Below, one piece after another: positions 24,531-32,629 of a DNA stretch of 64,000 bases. Origin of the DNA: QHXQ01 sp036389395 (GTDB lineage Bacteria; Acidobacteriota; Blastocatellia; Pyrinomonadales; Pyrinomonadaceae). The first letter of the stretch is position 1, and the number at the start of each line of letters is the position of its first letter. The stretch covers positions 20,303 through 84,302 of the forward strand of contig DASVPY010000020.1 of assembly GCA_036389395.1 (NCBI GenBank). Direction: 5' to 3'. The notes below the pieces were generated by a model that was given only the letters and a program-made list of their open reading frames with translations, had not been told where the DNA came from and made no database searches. Both the position numbers and the translations under genes were made by a program.

Positions 24531-27353
24531 ATGACGACGACGAAAGACACTCTACTCGAACTGATCCGCGAGCGCCGCGCGCACGTGGGCGTCATCGGCC
24601 TCGGCTACGTGGGCCTGCCGCTCTTGGTCGAGTTCGCCGCCGCCGGCTTCCGCGGCACGGGCTTCGAGGTGGACGAGGCGAAGGCCGCGCGCGTCAACGG
24701 TGGCGACTCTTACATCCCCGACGTGACGGCCGAGCGCGTCCGCGCGCTCGTCACAGAGGGGCGGCTCGACGCCACCACAGACTTCACGCGCCTCGACGCC
24801 TGCGACGCCATCATCATCTGCGTGCCCACGCCGCTGCGCAAGACCAAGGAGCCGGACATCTCCTACATCCTCGCCGCCGCCGAGCAGATTCAGCGCGCGC
24901 TGCGGCGCGGCCAGCTCGTCATCCTTGAGTCCACCACTTATCCGGGCACGACCGACGAAGTCCTGCTGCCCATGTTCGAGGAGAAAGGTCTCAAGCTCGA
25001 CGCCGACTTCCTGCTCGCCTTCAGCCCCGAACGCGTAGACCCCGGCAACCCGCAGTTCCAGACGCACAACATCCCGAAGGTCGTCGGCGGCTGCACGGAT
25101 GATTCGACCGCCGCGGCCGCCGCGCTCTACGCTTCAATCGTCAACCACGTCCACCCGGTCTCCTCGGCGCGCGTCGCCGAGGCGGCGAAGCTCCTTGAGA
25201 ACACCTTCCGCGCCGTCAACATCGGCATGGCGAACGAGATGGCGCGCCTCTGCTACGCCCTCGGCATAGACACCTGGGAAGTCATCCGCGCCGCCGCCAC
25301 CAAGCCCTTCGGCTTCATGCCCTTCTACCCCGGCCCCGGCATCGGCGGCCACTGCCTCGTCGGCAGCGAGACGGTCGTCGTGCGCGCGTCGGACGAAGGC
25401 GGCGAGCAGTTGCAGCCGCTGGCGACGCTGTTCGCCGAACAACTCGCCGCGCCGCGCGTGCGCAAGTTCGAGGCCGGCGGCGGCGACGTGATCTACAGGC
25501 CGCGCCTGCAAGCCTTGTCGCTCGACACCGAGACGCAACTGCCCGTGTGGAAGCCCGTCCGCTACCTCTTCCGCCGCAAGACGGAGGGCGCGACCGTCAC
25601 CGTGACGACGAGCGACAACCGGCGCGTGACGGTCACGGACAAGCACCCGATGTTGGTGAGCGACGAAGCCGGCCGCCTGCGTCAAGTCTTCGCCCGAGAC
25701 CTGACGGTCGGCGACCGCCTGCCCATTCACCGCCTGCCCGCGCCCGTCATGGGCGGCGCGACGGGCGAGATCGAAAGCCCGCAGCTCGATCTGCTGCCGC
25801 TCCTGCCGCCGGCACTCGTCGCCAAAACTCGCGTGCGGCTCGTCGGCGGCTCGTGGGGCGACTTCCGCGCCGCGCTCAGGAGCCGGCTGAGCAGCGCCGC
25901 CGCGCAGGAGTTCATCAGGCAGAACTACCTGCCGCTGGCCGATTTTCTGGCGCTGGAACGGGCGGGCGCGCTCGCGCTCGCGCACGAGAGCTTGCGCCTG
26001 TACACGGGCCGCGGCCCGTCGGCGACTTCCTGCCCCGCGGTGCTCAAGCTGACGCCGGGGTTCGCGCGCCTGCTCGGTTACTACCTGGCCGAAGGCTGCG
26101 CGACGAACGAGCACGGGCGCGAGCGCGTGCGCTTCAGCTTTCACCGGGCGGAGACCGAGTACGTCGCCGACGTGCGCGGCCTCTTGCAGACGGAACTCGG
26201 CATCAACAGCTCTGTCTCGCACGCGCGCGTGGATCAGGTGACGCACGTGCGCGTGGCTTCGACGTTGTTCGGCTGGGTGCTGGTGGCCGCGCTCGGCTGC
26301 GGGCGGCGTTCGACCGAGATGCGCATCCCGGCCGTCCTGCTGAACGCGTCGCCGCCGCACCGGCGCGAGCTGCTCAAGGGCCTGCTGCGCGGCGACGGCG
26401 ACGTGTACGTGAAGACCGGCGTGCAGTCTTACGAGCGGAACGGGCGCACCTACAGCCACCACAGCGCCTCGGCCGAGGTCGGCTATTTCAGCAGCAGCCC
26501 TGTGCTGTTTCAGCAGGTCGCCTACCTGCTGCAAGGTCTCGGCTTCACGCCCACGTTCAAGCGCGCCAAGCCGCACCTGCAACTGAAGGGGCGCGAGCAA
26601 CTGGCGCAACTGCGCCACTGGCTGGGGCCGAAAGGCGCGCGCCTCGAACGCTACTTCGCCGCCAGTCGCCGCGCCCCGGCCAGCAAGACGTTCAAACAGG
26701 CCGGCTGCCTGACGACCGTGCCGGTCAAGGCGATTGAGATCAAGCGGCCGGACGGGCCGGTCGAAGTTTATTCCGTCGAGGTTGACGACACGCACACCTT
26801 CGCCACGTCCTACGGCATCTACGTGCACAACTGCATCCCGCTCGACCCGCACTACCTGAGTTGGAAGGCGCGGCAGCACGGGTTCGACTCGCGGTTCATC
26901 GGGCTGGCGGAGGAGGTGAACTCGCGGATGCCGGAGCACGTCGTGCAGTTGGTGGCGGACGGGCTGAACGACGAGATGAAGGCGCTCAAAGGTGCGCGCG
27001 TGCTGCTCCTGGGCGTGGCCTACAAGAAGGACATTGACGACGTGCGCGAGTCGCCGGCGCTGTCGATCATAGACCGGCTGCGGGCCAAGGGCGCGCAGGT
27101 GCGCTACCACGATCCGTTCGTCGCCGAGGTGCGCTTCGACGACGCGCACACCGAAGGGTCGGGCGCGCCGCTCCAATCCGTCGCGCTCGCGGACGAGGAG
27201 CTGACGGCGGCCGACTGCGTCGTGATCGTGACCGACCACAGCCAGGTGGACTACCGCCGCGTCTGCGAGCTGTCGCGGCTCGTCGTGGACACCCGCAACG
27301 CGCTCAGCCCCGACCTGCGCCGCACGAGCTGCGCCCGCATCGTCCGGCTCTGA
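24531..27353 (+). CDS. UDP-glucose / UDP-N-acetylglucosamine 6-dehydrogenase interrupted by an intein
   Basis: The precursor has 940 residues; removing the 493-residue intein leaves 447, the normal length for this nucleotide-sugar dehydrogenase family (WbpA/TviB/Ugd type). It oxidises the C6 hydroxyl of a UDP-hexose to a uronic acid using 2 NAD+. N-extein: VGVIGLGYVGLPLLVEFA (NAD loop), VPTPLRKTKEPD, ESTTYPGTTDEV, SPERVDPGN. The active-site motif GPGIGGH is split from CIPLDPHYLSWKA by the intein at the catalytic Cys (precursor residue 768). C-extein: LLLGVAYKKDIDDVRESPAL, a family signature near the C-terminus. The start is ATG 24531. The ESTTYPGTT sequence and SWKA context favour the UDP-GlcNAc/ManNAc branch, but substrate is inferred. 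Activity requires splicing. Confidence 0.95.
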   Translation: MTTTKDTLLELIRERRAHVGVIGLGYVGLPLLVEFAAAGFRGTGFEVDEAKAARVNGGDSYIPDVTAERVRALVTEGRLDATTDFTRLDACDAIIICVPTPLRKTKEPDISYILAAAEQIQRALRRGQLVILESTTYPGTTDEVLLPMFEEKGLKLDADFLLAFSPERVDPGNPQFQTHNIPKVVGGCTDDSTAAAAALYASIVNHVHPVSSARVAEAAKLLENTFRAVNIGMANEMARLCYALGIDTWEVIRAAATKPFGFMPFYPGPGIGGHCLVGSETVVVRASDEGGEQLQPLATLFAEQLAAPRVRKFEAGGGDVIYRPRLQALSLDTETQLPVWKPVRYLFRRKTEGATVTVTTSDNRRVTVTDKHPMLVSDEAGRLRQVFARDLTVGDRLPIHRLPAPVMGGATGEIESPQLDLLPLLPPALVAKTRVRLVGGSWGDFRAALRSRLSSAAAQEFIRQNYLPLADFLALERAGALALAHESLRLYTGRGPSATSCPAVLKLTPGFARLLGYYLAEGCATNEHGRERVRFSFHRAETEYVADVRGLLQTELGINSSVSHARVDQVTHVRVASTLFGWVLVAALGCGRRSTEMRIPAVLLNASPPHRRELLKGLLRGDGDVYVKTGVQSYERNGRTYSHHSASAEVGYFSSSPVLFQQVAYLLQGLGFTPTFKRAKPHLQLKGREQLAQLRHWLGPKGARLERYFAASRRAPASKTFKQAGCLTTVPVKAIEIKRPDGPVEVYSVEVDDTHTFATSYGIYVHNCIPLDPHYLSWKARQHGFDSRFIGLAEEVNSRMPEHVVQLVADGLNDEMKALKGARVLLLGVAYKKDIDDVRESPALSIIDRLRAKGAQVRYHDPFVAEVRFDDAHTEGSGAPLQSVALADEELTAADCVVIVTDHSQVDYRRVCELSRLVVDTRNALSPDLRRTSCARIVRL
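25353..26831 (+). mobile_element. Intein with LAGLIDADG homing endonuclease inside UDP-sugar dehydrogenase
   Basis: This in-frame 493-residue insertion starts with Cys (block A: CLVGSETVVV). It has block B TVTDKHPMLV with the T-x-x-H motif about 100 residues in, and ends with block F YSVEVDDTHTFATSYG and block G VHN. The next residue is Cys+1, which is also the catalytic Cys of the host enzyme. All four splicing elements (Cys1, block-B Thr/His, penultimate His with terminal Asn, Cys+1) are intact. Two LAGLIDADG motifs flank the endonuclease core: LLGYYLAEGC at about intein residue 240 and LLKGLLRGDGDVYV at about 340. The acidic residues (E and D) are present, so it may still be an active homing element. 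GC content matches the host, so it is not a very recent arrival. Confidence 0.95.
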
Positions 27354-27360
27354 CGCGCGC

Positions 27361-27418
27361 GGCCGATTTAACACAGAGTACACAGTAAGAACTCTGTGTC
27401 CTCTGTGTTAAATCGGCC
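27361..27418. repeat. Hairpin repeat, ACACAGAG family, compact copy
   Basis: Arms 27361-27385 and 27392-27418 both end in GGCCGATTTAA/TTAAATCGGCC and enclose ACACAGAGT units; the loop is about 6 nt. It directly follows the dehydrogenase stop codon and contains the same 25 bases as 22641-22665. Confidence 0.92.
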
Positions 27419-27449
27419 CTTGCCACCCACTCAAGCTTAAACTGAACCA

Positions 27450-29648
27450 CTAACCGATCCCGTCCGGGCGCGAGTCTCGGAGCGAGTCTGTGATGACGCG
27501 TGCGACGGCGGCGGGGCCGAAGTGTGCGGCGACGTGCGCGCGGCCCGCGTCGGCGAGGCGTTGCCAGAGCGCGGCGTCCGTGTAGAGGCGCGCGACCGCG
27601 GCGGCGAACTCCGCGGGCGCGTCGGCGAGCATGACCGTCTGCTCGTGCGCGAGACCCATGCCTTCCGCGCCGACGGTCGTGGTCACGACGGGCAGGCCGT
27701 GCGCGAGCGCCTCGCCGATCTTGCCCTTGATGCCTGCGCCGTAGCGCAGCGGCGCGACGAAGACGCGGCGCGTCTGCCAGAACGGCTCCACGTCCGGCAC
27801 GTAGCCGCGCACGCGCACCGCCGCGCCGGCGTAGGCCGCCACTTCGGGCGGCGGGCCGTCGCCGATCAAGTCCAACTCTACGCCGGGCAGCGCCGCCTGC
27901 ACGAGCGGCAGGACTTCGCGCAGGAAGTAGAGCACGCCGTCGCTGTTCGGCCGGTGCACGAAGCTGCCGATGAAGAGTAGTTCGCGGCGCTCGTCATACG
28001 GCAGACCCGCCGGGCGGGCTTCGTGGATCGTGGGCACGACCTCGACGCGCGTCGCGGGCGCGAACGCCGCCATCACGCGCGCCTCTTCGGGCGAGGCGCA
28101 CCAGATCATGTCGCACGTGCGCGCGAGCTTGGCTTCGAGCTTGCGGTAGCGCGCGGCCTCGCGCGCGTGCTGCGGGTCTTGGGTCAGCGCGTGCTCGCGT
28201 TCGAGGCGCAGGTGGTGCGCGTCCACCATGTCGAAGACGAGGCGCGCGCGCGGCGCGAGGCGGCGCACCGCCGGCAGGAGCGCCGCGGCCACTTCGGGGC
28301 GGCTAGCTACGGCCGCGTGGAAGTCGTGCGCGCGCAGCAGGCGCGGCGCGGCGGTCGCGGGCGCGGTCTCGATGCCTTCGTGCCACAGGCGGCGCTCGTA
28401 GTCGGGCCATTCGGGCCGGTACAGCGCGACGAACAGCACGCGGTAGTCGCGCGCGAGCGTGCGCAGGATGAAGAGCATGCGCGCGCTGCCGGCGTCGCGG
28501 TCGGGCGTCGGCACGCGCTCGTCGAAGACGACGACGCGCGGCGCGCGACTGCGGTCGGCCGCGCGCTCGACGTGCGCCGGATCGTGCGGCAAATGTTCGC
28601 GCGCCAACACCTCCCGCCACTTGGCGACGAACTTCTCGCGGTTGATCGTCTGGAAGCGTTTGAAGCCCGCGGCGGTGTCGCGCCCGGCGGTCACGCCCTC
28701 GTAGTGGACGAGGCGCGACGCGGGTTGAAACACGACCTTGTGGCCGAGCGCGCGCACGCCCATGCAGAGGTCTGCGTCTTCGTAGTAGGCGGGCGCGAAG
28801 CGCGCGTCGAAGCCGCCGAGTCGGTCGAACAGCTCGCGGCGGACGAGGAGCGACGCGCCGGAGCAGCAGTCCACCTCGCGCGCGAAGTTGCAGCGGCGGT
28901 CGTCGGCGCGGCGGCCCCAGCCGTAGTGATGCACCGCGCCGTCGCGCCAGATGATCGCGCCCGCCTCTTGAATCGTCCCGTCGGGGTAGAGCAGGAGCGA
29001 GCCGACCGCGCCCACGCGCTCGTCGCGCTCGACCGTCTCGACGAGACCCGCGAGCCAGCCTGGGCGCACCGCCGTGTCGTTGTTGAGGAAGACGAGGAAG
29101 CGGCCGCGCGCGACGCCTGCGCCCTGGTTGCACGCGTCCACGAAGCCGCGGTTCTCCTCGTTGTTGACGACCGTGAGCAACGCGCCGAAGTGCGCGAGCA
29201 GGCGCGCGGTCTCGTCGGTCGAGGCGTTGTTGACGACGACGATCTCGTGCCGGCTCAAGTCAACTTCGCGCAGCAGCGCGCGCAAGGCTTGGAAGGTGTA
29301 GGCGGCCTTGTTGTAGACGGGGATGATGATCGAGGCGACGGGCGGCGCGTCGGTCGCGCGCGCGGCCGCGCGCCGCGCGTCCATGAGCAGGAGGAAGTCT
29401 TGCGCGCCCCAGAGGTCTTCGGCGAGCGCGGCCGAAGGGACGGCGTCGGCGCGCGCCGGCCAGGCCTCGTCCATGTCCAGCCCGTGCTTGACGGCGAGGT
29501 GGAGGACGTGGCGGCCGAGGCCGACGGCGCGCGCCGCGACGCGCAGCCCCGCGCCGACCGCGCCGACGAGCGCGCGCTTCGCCAGCAGCTTCAACGCGAG
29601 CGGCGTGCGGCGCTTCAGCCGTTCTTTCAAACTCGCCGTGGGTCTCAT
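27450..29648 (-). CDS. Bifunctional glycosyltransferase (GT2 domain + GT4 domain)
   Basis: The protein has 732 residues from ATG 29648; an open extension upstream lies in a hairpin repeat and is not favoured. The GT2 domain (about 85-330) starts with VASIIIPVYNKAAYTFQALR and carries the NNAST and FLNNDTAV (DxD-like) motifs plus YYEDADLCMGVRALG, all typical of rhamnosyl-type GT2 enzymes. The C-terminal GT4 domain (about 370-725) has ELLFIGSFVHRPNSDGVLYF and PLRYGAGIKGKIGEALAHGLPVV. Such two-domain enzymes add two different sugars to one growing polysaccharide. It precedes, on the same strand, the ABC-type polysaccharide exporter genes, so it is likely part of the same surface-glycan operon. 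Confidence 0.9.
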   Translation of the reverse strand: MRPTASLKERLKRRTPLALKLLAKRALVGAVGAGLRVAARAVGLGRHVLHLAVKHGLDMDEAWPARADAVPSAALAEDLWGAQDFLLLMDARRAAARATDAPPVASIIIPVYNKAAYTFQALRALLREVDLSRHEIVVVNNASTDETARLLAHFGALLTVVNNEENRGFVDACNQGAGVARGRFLVFLNNDTAVRPGWLAGLVETVERDERVGAVGSLLLYPDGTIQEAGAIIWRDGAVHHYGWGRRADDRRCNFAREVDCCSGASLLVRRELFDRLGGFDARFAPAYYEDADLCMGVRALGHKVVFQPASRLVHYEGVTAGRDTAAGFKRFQTINREKFVAKWREVLAREHLPHDPAHVERAADRSRAPRVVVFDERVPTPDRDAGSARMLFILRTLARDYRVLFVALYRPEWPDYERRLWHEGIETAPATAAPRLLRAHDFHAAVASRPEVAAALLPAVRRLAPRARLVFDMVDAHHLRLEREHALTQDPQHAREAARYRKLEAKLARTCDMIWCASPEEARVMAAFAPATRVEVVPTIHEARPAGLPYDERRELLFIGSFVHRPNSDGVLYFLREVLPLVQAALPGVELDLIGDGPPPEVAAYAGAAVRVRGYVPDVEPFWQTRRVFVAPLRYGAGIKGKIGEALAHGLPVVTTTVGAEGMGLAHEQTVMLADAPAEFAAAVARLYTDAALWQRLADAGRAHVAAHFGPAAVARVITDSLRDSRPDGIG

Positions 29649-29662
29649 CTGAGGGGGGCAGT

Positions 29663-29722
29663 TTAACCACAAAGCCACGAAGCCACGAAGAGCGGATAGC
29701 AACTTCGTGGCTTCGTGGTTAA
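29663..29722. repeat. Hairpin repeat, CCACGAAG/CTTCGTGG family (8-nt units)
   Basis: Left arm 29663-29690 (CCACAAAG, CCACGAAG, CCACGAAG) pairs with right arm 29703-29722. The unit length here is 8 nt. Related copies are at 45119-45184 and 58052-58124. Confidence 0.9.
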
Positions 29723-31023
29723 GTTCGGGTTTCGCTCCGGCCCAGCTCGGTCGTCCAGCGCAGGAGCGGGCGCACGAGGCCGGGCATGGGGCCGAGGTAG
29801 TCGCCGCGCGCCGTGTCGCCCTGCTGGCTGTCGAGCACCTGGAAGGCGACGACCTTGCGCGCCTCGACGTGCAGGGCGGTCGAAGGGTGGTGCGACATGA
29901 CCGAGGCGTGGACGATGAGGCTGCCTTCGGCCAGGAAGTTGCCGGGCAGCCAGGCCGTGCTCGTGTACGTGCCGGGGGCGCGCGCGCGCCGCCGCCACTC
30001 CGCGCCCGTGTCGTGCGCGCTGAACAGGTGCGCGCCCGTCTCGTTGTAGACCTCGACCACCGGCGTCAAGGTGTGCCCCGCTTGCAGGACTTCGTACGTC
30101 ACTTCGAGACCGACGGGGCGGCGTATGTCCACGGCGGCGGCGGTCGCGCCCGCCTCGTCGCGCACGCGCACGCGGCGCAGGCGCACCACGTCGTTGCCCG
30201 GCGCGTCGCCGTCGGCCCACACGCGCTCCGCGGCGATGTCCCAACTCGAACTCAAATACGTGTTGACCACCTCGCGCGCGTCGCCGTCGGCGATGATCTG
30301 TCCTTGCTGCATCAGCAGCACGCGCTTGCACAGGCGCGTGACCGCCGGCATGTTGTGCGAGACGAAAAAGATCGTGCGCCCCTGCCGACGTATCTCGTGC
30401 ATCTTGTCGAGGCACTTCTGCTGGAACGCCGCGTCGCCGACCGCGAGCACCTCGTCCATGATCAAAATCTCCGGCTCCAGGTGCGCGGCGACCGAGAAGG
30501 CGAGCCGCACGTACATCCCCGACGAGTACCACTTGACCGGCGTCTCGATGAACCGCTCGACTTCGGAGAAGGCCACGATCTCGTCGAACTTGCGCGCGAT
30601 CTCGGCGCGGCGCATACCCAGGATCGCGCCGTTCAGATAGATGTTCTCGCGCCCCGTCAACTCCGGGTGAAAGCCCGTGCCGACTTCGAGCAGACTGCCG
30701 ACGCGCCCGTAGAGCGCGACGCGCCCCGCGGTCGGGCGCGTGATGCGCGAGAGGATTTTCAGGAGCGTGGACTTGCCCGCGCCGTTGTGCCCGACGATGC
30801 CGAGCAGTTCGCCCTGCCGCACTTCGAGGTTGATGTCGCGCAAGGCCCAGAGCGTGCGGCTCGGCTGCGGCCCGCTGTTCCGCGCCGCGCCGTTCGCCTT
30901 GCGGCGGCGGAACGGCGCGAGCGCCACGCCTTCGAGCAACTCGCGGAACGTGAAGTAGCCGGGGTGCAGCCCGCCGAGGCGGTAACGTTTGCTCACGTTC
31001 TCGATGGTCACCATCGGCGGCAT
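29719..31023 (-). CDS. ABC transporter ATP-binding protein of a polysaccharide exporter, with C-terminal Wzt-like domain
   Basis: The protein has 434 residues. The nucleotide-binding domain (1-245) shows Walker A GHNGAGKSTLLK, signature YSSGMYVRLAFSV and Walker B EILIMDEVLAVGD. VTIENVSKRYRLG is typical of Wzt/RfbB. An extra ~180-residue C-terminal beta-sandwich domain (GNDVVRLRRVRVRDEAG, VGLEVTYEVLQAG) resembles the carbohydrate-binding domain of Wzt that recognises the finished O-antigen end. With the adjacent permease it forms a Wzm/Wzt-type exporter of undecaprenyl-linked polysaccharide across the inner membrane. It is 11 bases from the permease gene, in one operon with the GT2-GT4 enzyme downstream. 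The stop codon overlaps the right arm of a hairpin repeat. Confidence 0.94.
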   Translation of the reverse strand: MPPMVTIENVSKRYRLGGLHPGYFTFRELLEGVALAPFRRRKANGAARNSGPQPSRTLWALRDINLEVRQGELLGIVGHNGAGKSTLLKILSRITRPTAGRVALYGRVGSLLEVGTGFHPELTGRENIYLNGAILGMRRAEIARKFDEIVAFSEVERFIETPVKWYSSGMYVRLAFSVAAHLEPEILIMDEVLAVGDAAFQQKCLDKMHEIRRQGRTIFFVSHNMPAVTRLCKRVLLMQQGQIIADGDAREVVNTYLSSSWDIAAERVWADGDAPGNDVVRLRRVRVRDEAGATAAAVDIRRPVGLEVTYEVLQAGHTLTPVVEVYNETGAHLFSAHDTGAEWRRRARAPGTYTSTAWLPGNFLAEGSLIVHASVMSHHPSTALHVEARKVVAFQVLDSQQGDTARGDYLGPMPGLVRPLLRWTTELGRSETRT

Positions 31024-31034
31024 CGCGGTTCTCT

Positions 31035-31952
31035 TCAGATCACGTCGGCGAAGGTCGCCTCAAGCCGGCGGAAGACGTAGAGCGCGACGGCCAGCAGGAG
31101 CGCGACGATGACAACGGAGGCGGCGACGTGCGCGAGCGGCAGCGCGCGCCCGACGAGCGCGGCGCGGAAGCCTTCGACGATGCCGGTCAAGGGGTTGGCG
31201 GCGAGCAGCCAGTACCAGCGCCCCGGCAGCTTGCCGAGCGGGTAGATGACGGGCGAGGCGAAGAACCAGACCTGCAACAGAAACGGCAGGACGTGGCGCA
31301 GGTCGCGGTACTTCACCGTCAGCGCCGAGACGAGCAGCCCCACGCCGAGCGCCAGCAGCACGAGCAGGGCGACGAAGACGGGCAGCAGCAAGAGCGACCA
31401 CGTCAACGCGCCGCCGTAGTAGACGGCGAGGACGACGAGGATGATCGAGGCGACGGCGAAATCAACCAGCCCCGCCGCGGTCGCCGCCGCCGGGATGAAG
31501 AGGCGCGGGAAGTAGACCTTCGTGATCAGACTCGTGTTCTGCACGAGGCTCGCAGTGCTGTTGCCGACGGCGTTGTTGAAGTACGTCCAGAGCAGGAGGC
31601 CCGCGTAGGCGAAGAGCGGGTACGGGATGCCGTCGGCGTCCAAGCCAGCGAGGCGGTTGAAGACGAGCGTGACGATGAGCATGGTGGCGAGGGGCTGGAG
31701 GATGACCCAGGCCGCGCCCATCAAGGTCTGCTTGTAGCGCACCTTGATGTCGCGCCACGTCAGGAAGTAGAGCAGCTCGCGGTACGTCCAGAAGTCTGCG
31801 AGGTCGAGGCGCACGCCGGCCGTCTCCGGCTCGATGCGGACGTGCGGGCGGCGCGGCGCGGCGTCCGAGGCGGGCGGCGTGGCGCTTAGCGTGAGCGTTG
31901 GCGTCGGCGCGTTGGCGGGCGGGCGGGCGCTGTCGCTGGGCTGCAAACTCAT
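31035..31952 (-). CDS. ABC transporter permease of a polysaccharide exporter (Wzm-like)
   Basis: The protein has 305 residues from ATG 31952, chosen because AGAAGAG precedes it at good spacing; a possible GTG/ATG-containing extension of 14 residues upstream lacks that. A Pro/Thr/Ala-rich N-terminal segment is followed by the family start YRELLYFLTWRDIKVRYKQT and about six transmembrane helices (WVILQPLATMLIVTLVFNR, YAGLLLWTYFNNAV, VDFAVASIILVVLAV, and others). The last region has PLGKLPGRWYWLLAANPLTG, typical of ABC-2 polysaccharide permeases. It works with the Wzt-like ATPase encoded just downstream. It is the first gene of a three-gene minus-strand operon. Confidence 0.93.
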   Translation of the reverse strand: MSLQPSDSARPPANAPTPTLTLSATPPASDAAPRRPHVRIEPETAGVRLDLADFWTYRELLYFLTWRDIKVRYKQTLMGAAWVILQPLATMLIVTLVFNRLAGLDADGIPYPLFAYAGLLLWTYFNNAVGNSTASLVQNTSLITKVYFPRLFIPAAATAAGLVDFAVASIILVVLAVYYGGALTWSLLLLPVFVALLVLLALGVGLLVSALTVKYRDLRHVLPFLLQVWFFASPVIYPLGKLPGRWYWLLAANPLTGIVEGFRAALVGRALPLAHVAASVVIVALLLAVALYVFRRLEATFADVI

Positions 31953-32126
31953 CAAACTCTTCTCGTCGAAACGCACTGGCTCGGACGCCGGCACGGATGA
32001 ACCACGAACTCACACGGAGTTTGATTTAGCCACGCGCGTGCGCGAGCGTCAAGCAGGGCTTCGCGTCTTTGCGGTGGACTCTAAACAGGTAGAGACCTTT
32101 GGGTAGTGTCCCAAGTGTGCATCCGC

Positions 32127-32501
32127 TCACGGCCCGTCGTACTTCGGTAATGACTCCACGAGGTAATCGAAGCCGAGCCAGAGGCTCCAACTGTGATGGT
32201 AGAAGCCGAAGGTGAAGACCAGGATCATCGGCAGGACGGCGGCCAGGATCATGAAGTCGCTGACGCCGACCGTGAGCAGCCCCAGGAAATACAGGGCCGA
32301 ACTCGCCACCTCCGCCGCGACCACGTCGATCATGACGGGGCCGACGAAGAAGCCCTCCTCGCGCATGAACAGCGCGCGACACGCCGGGCAGTGATGCCTG
32401 ATGCGGAAAGGGCTTTGCACGATGGACGCCGCGCCGCAGACCGGACACCGCAGCGCCAGGACGCGGTAGCAGGTCTGCATCAGGTGGCGGCGTTTGCTCA
32501 T
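32127..32501 (-). CDS. DUF983 family protein (zinc ribbon plus two membrane helices)
   Basis: The protein has 124 residues. An N-terminal zinc ribbon (LRCPVCGAASI...HHCPACRALF, two CxxC pairs) is followed by EEGFFVGPVMIDVVAAEV and two hydrophobic helices (ASSALYFLGLLTVGV, MILAAVLPMILVFTFGF). This is the layout of DUF983, a small inner-membrane protein of unknown role, in some bacteria next to cytochrome-oxidase assembly genes. No such genes are seen here. The region between it and the ABC permease (32.0-32.1 kb) holds nothing recognisable. Confidence 0.82.
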   Translation of the reverse strand: MSKRRHLMQTCYRVLALRCPVCGAASIVQSPFRIRHHCPACRALFMREEGFFVGPVMIDVVAAEVASSALYFLGLLTVGVSDFMILAAVLPMILVFTFGFYHHSWSLWLGFDYLVESLPKYDGP

Positions 32502-32629
32502 CCGGCTCAGTTTAATGCTCCGGCAGCATTCTCTGCTAACGCCTGAGTTTCACGACCGACCTTTGCGGCGCGCGGGAGCGGCGCGGCGGCGCGTGCTATA
32601 CTCCGGCGCGGCCACGTTACGTTCATTCA

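Noticed and set aside
22600..27420. Hairpin pairs read as terminal repeats of an insertion sequence
   Set aside because: Matching repeats flank normal genes, not a transposase, and equal copies occur all over the window.
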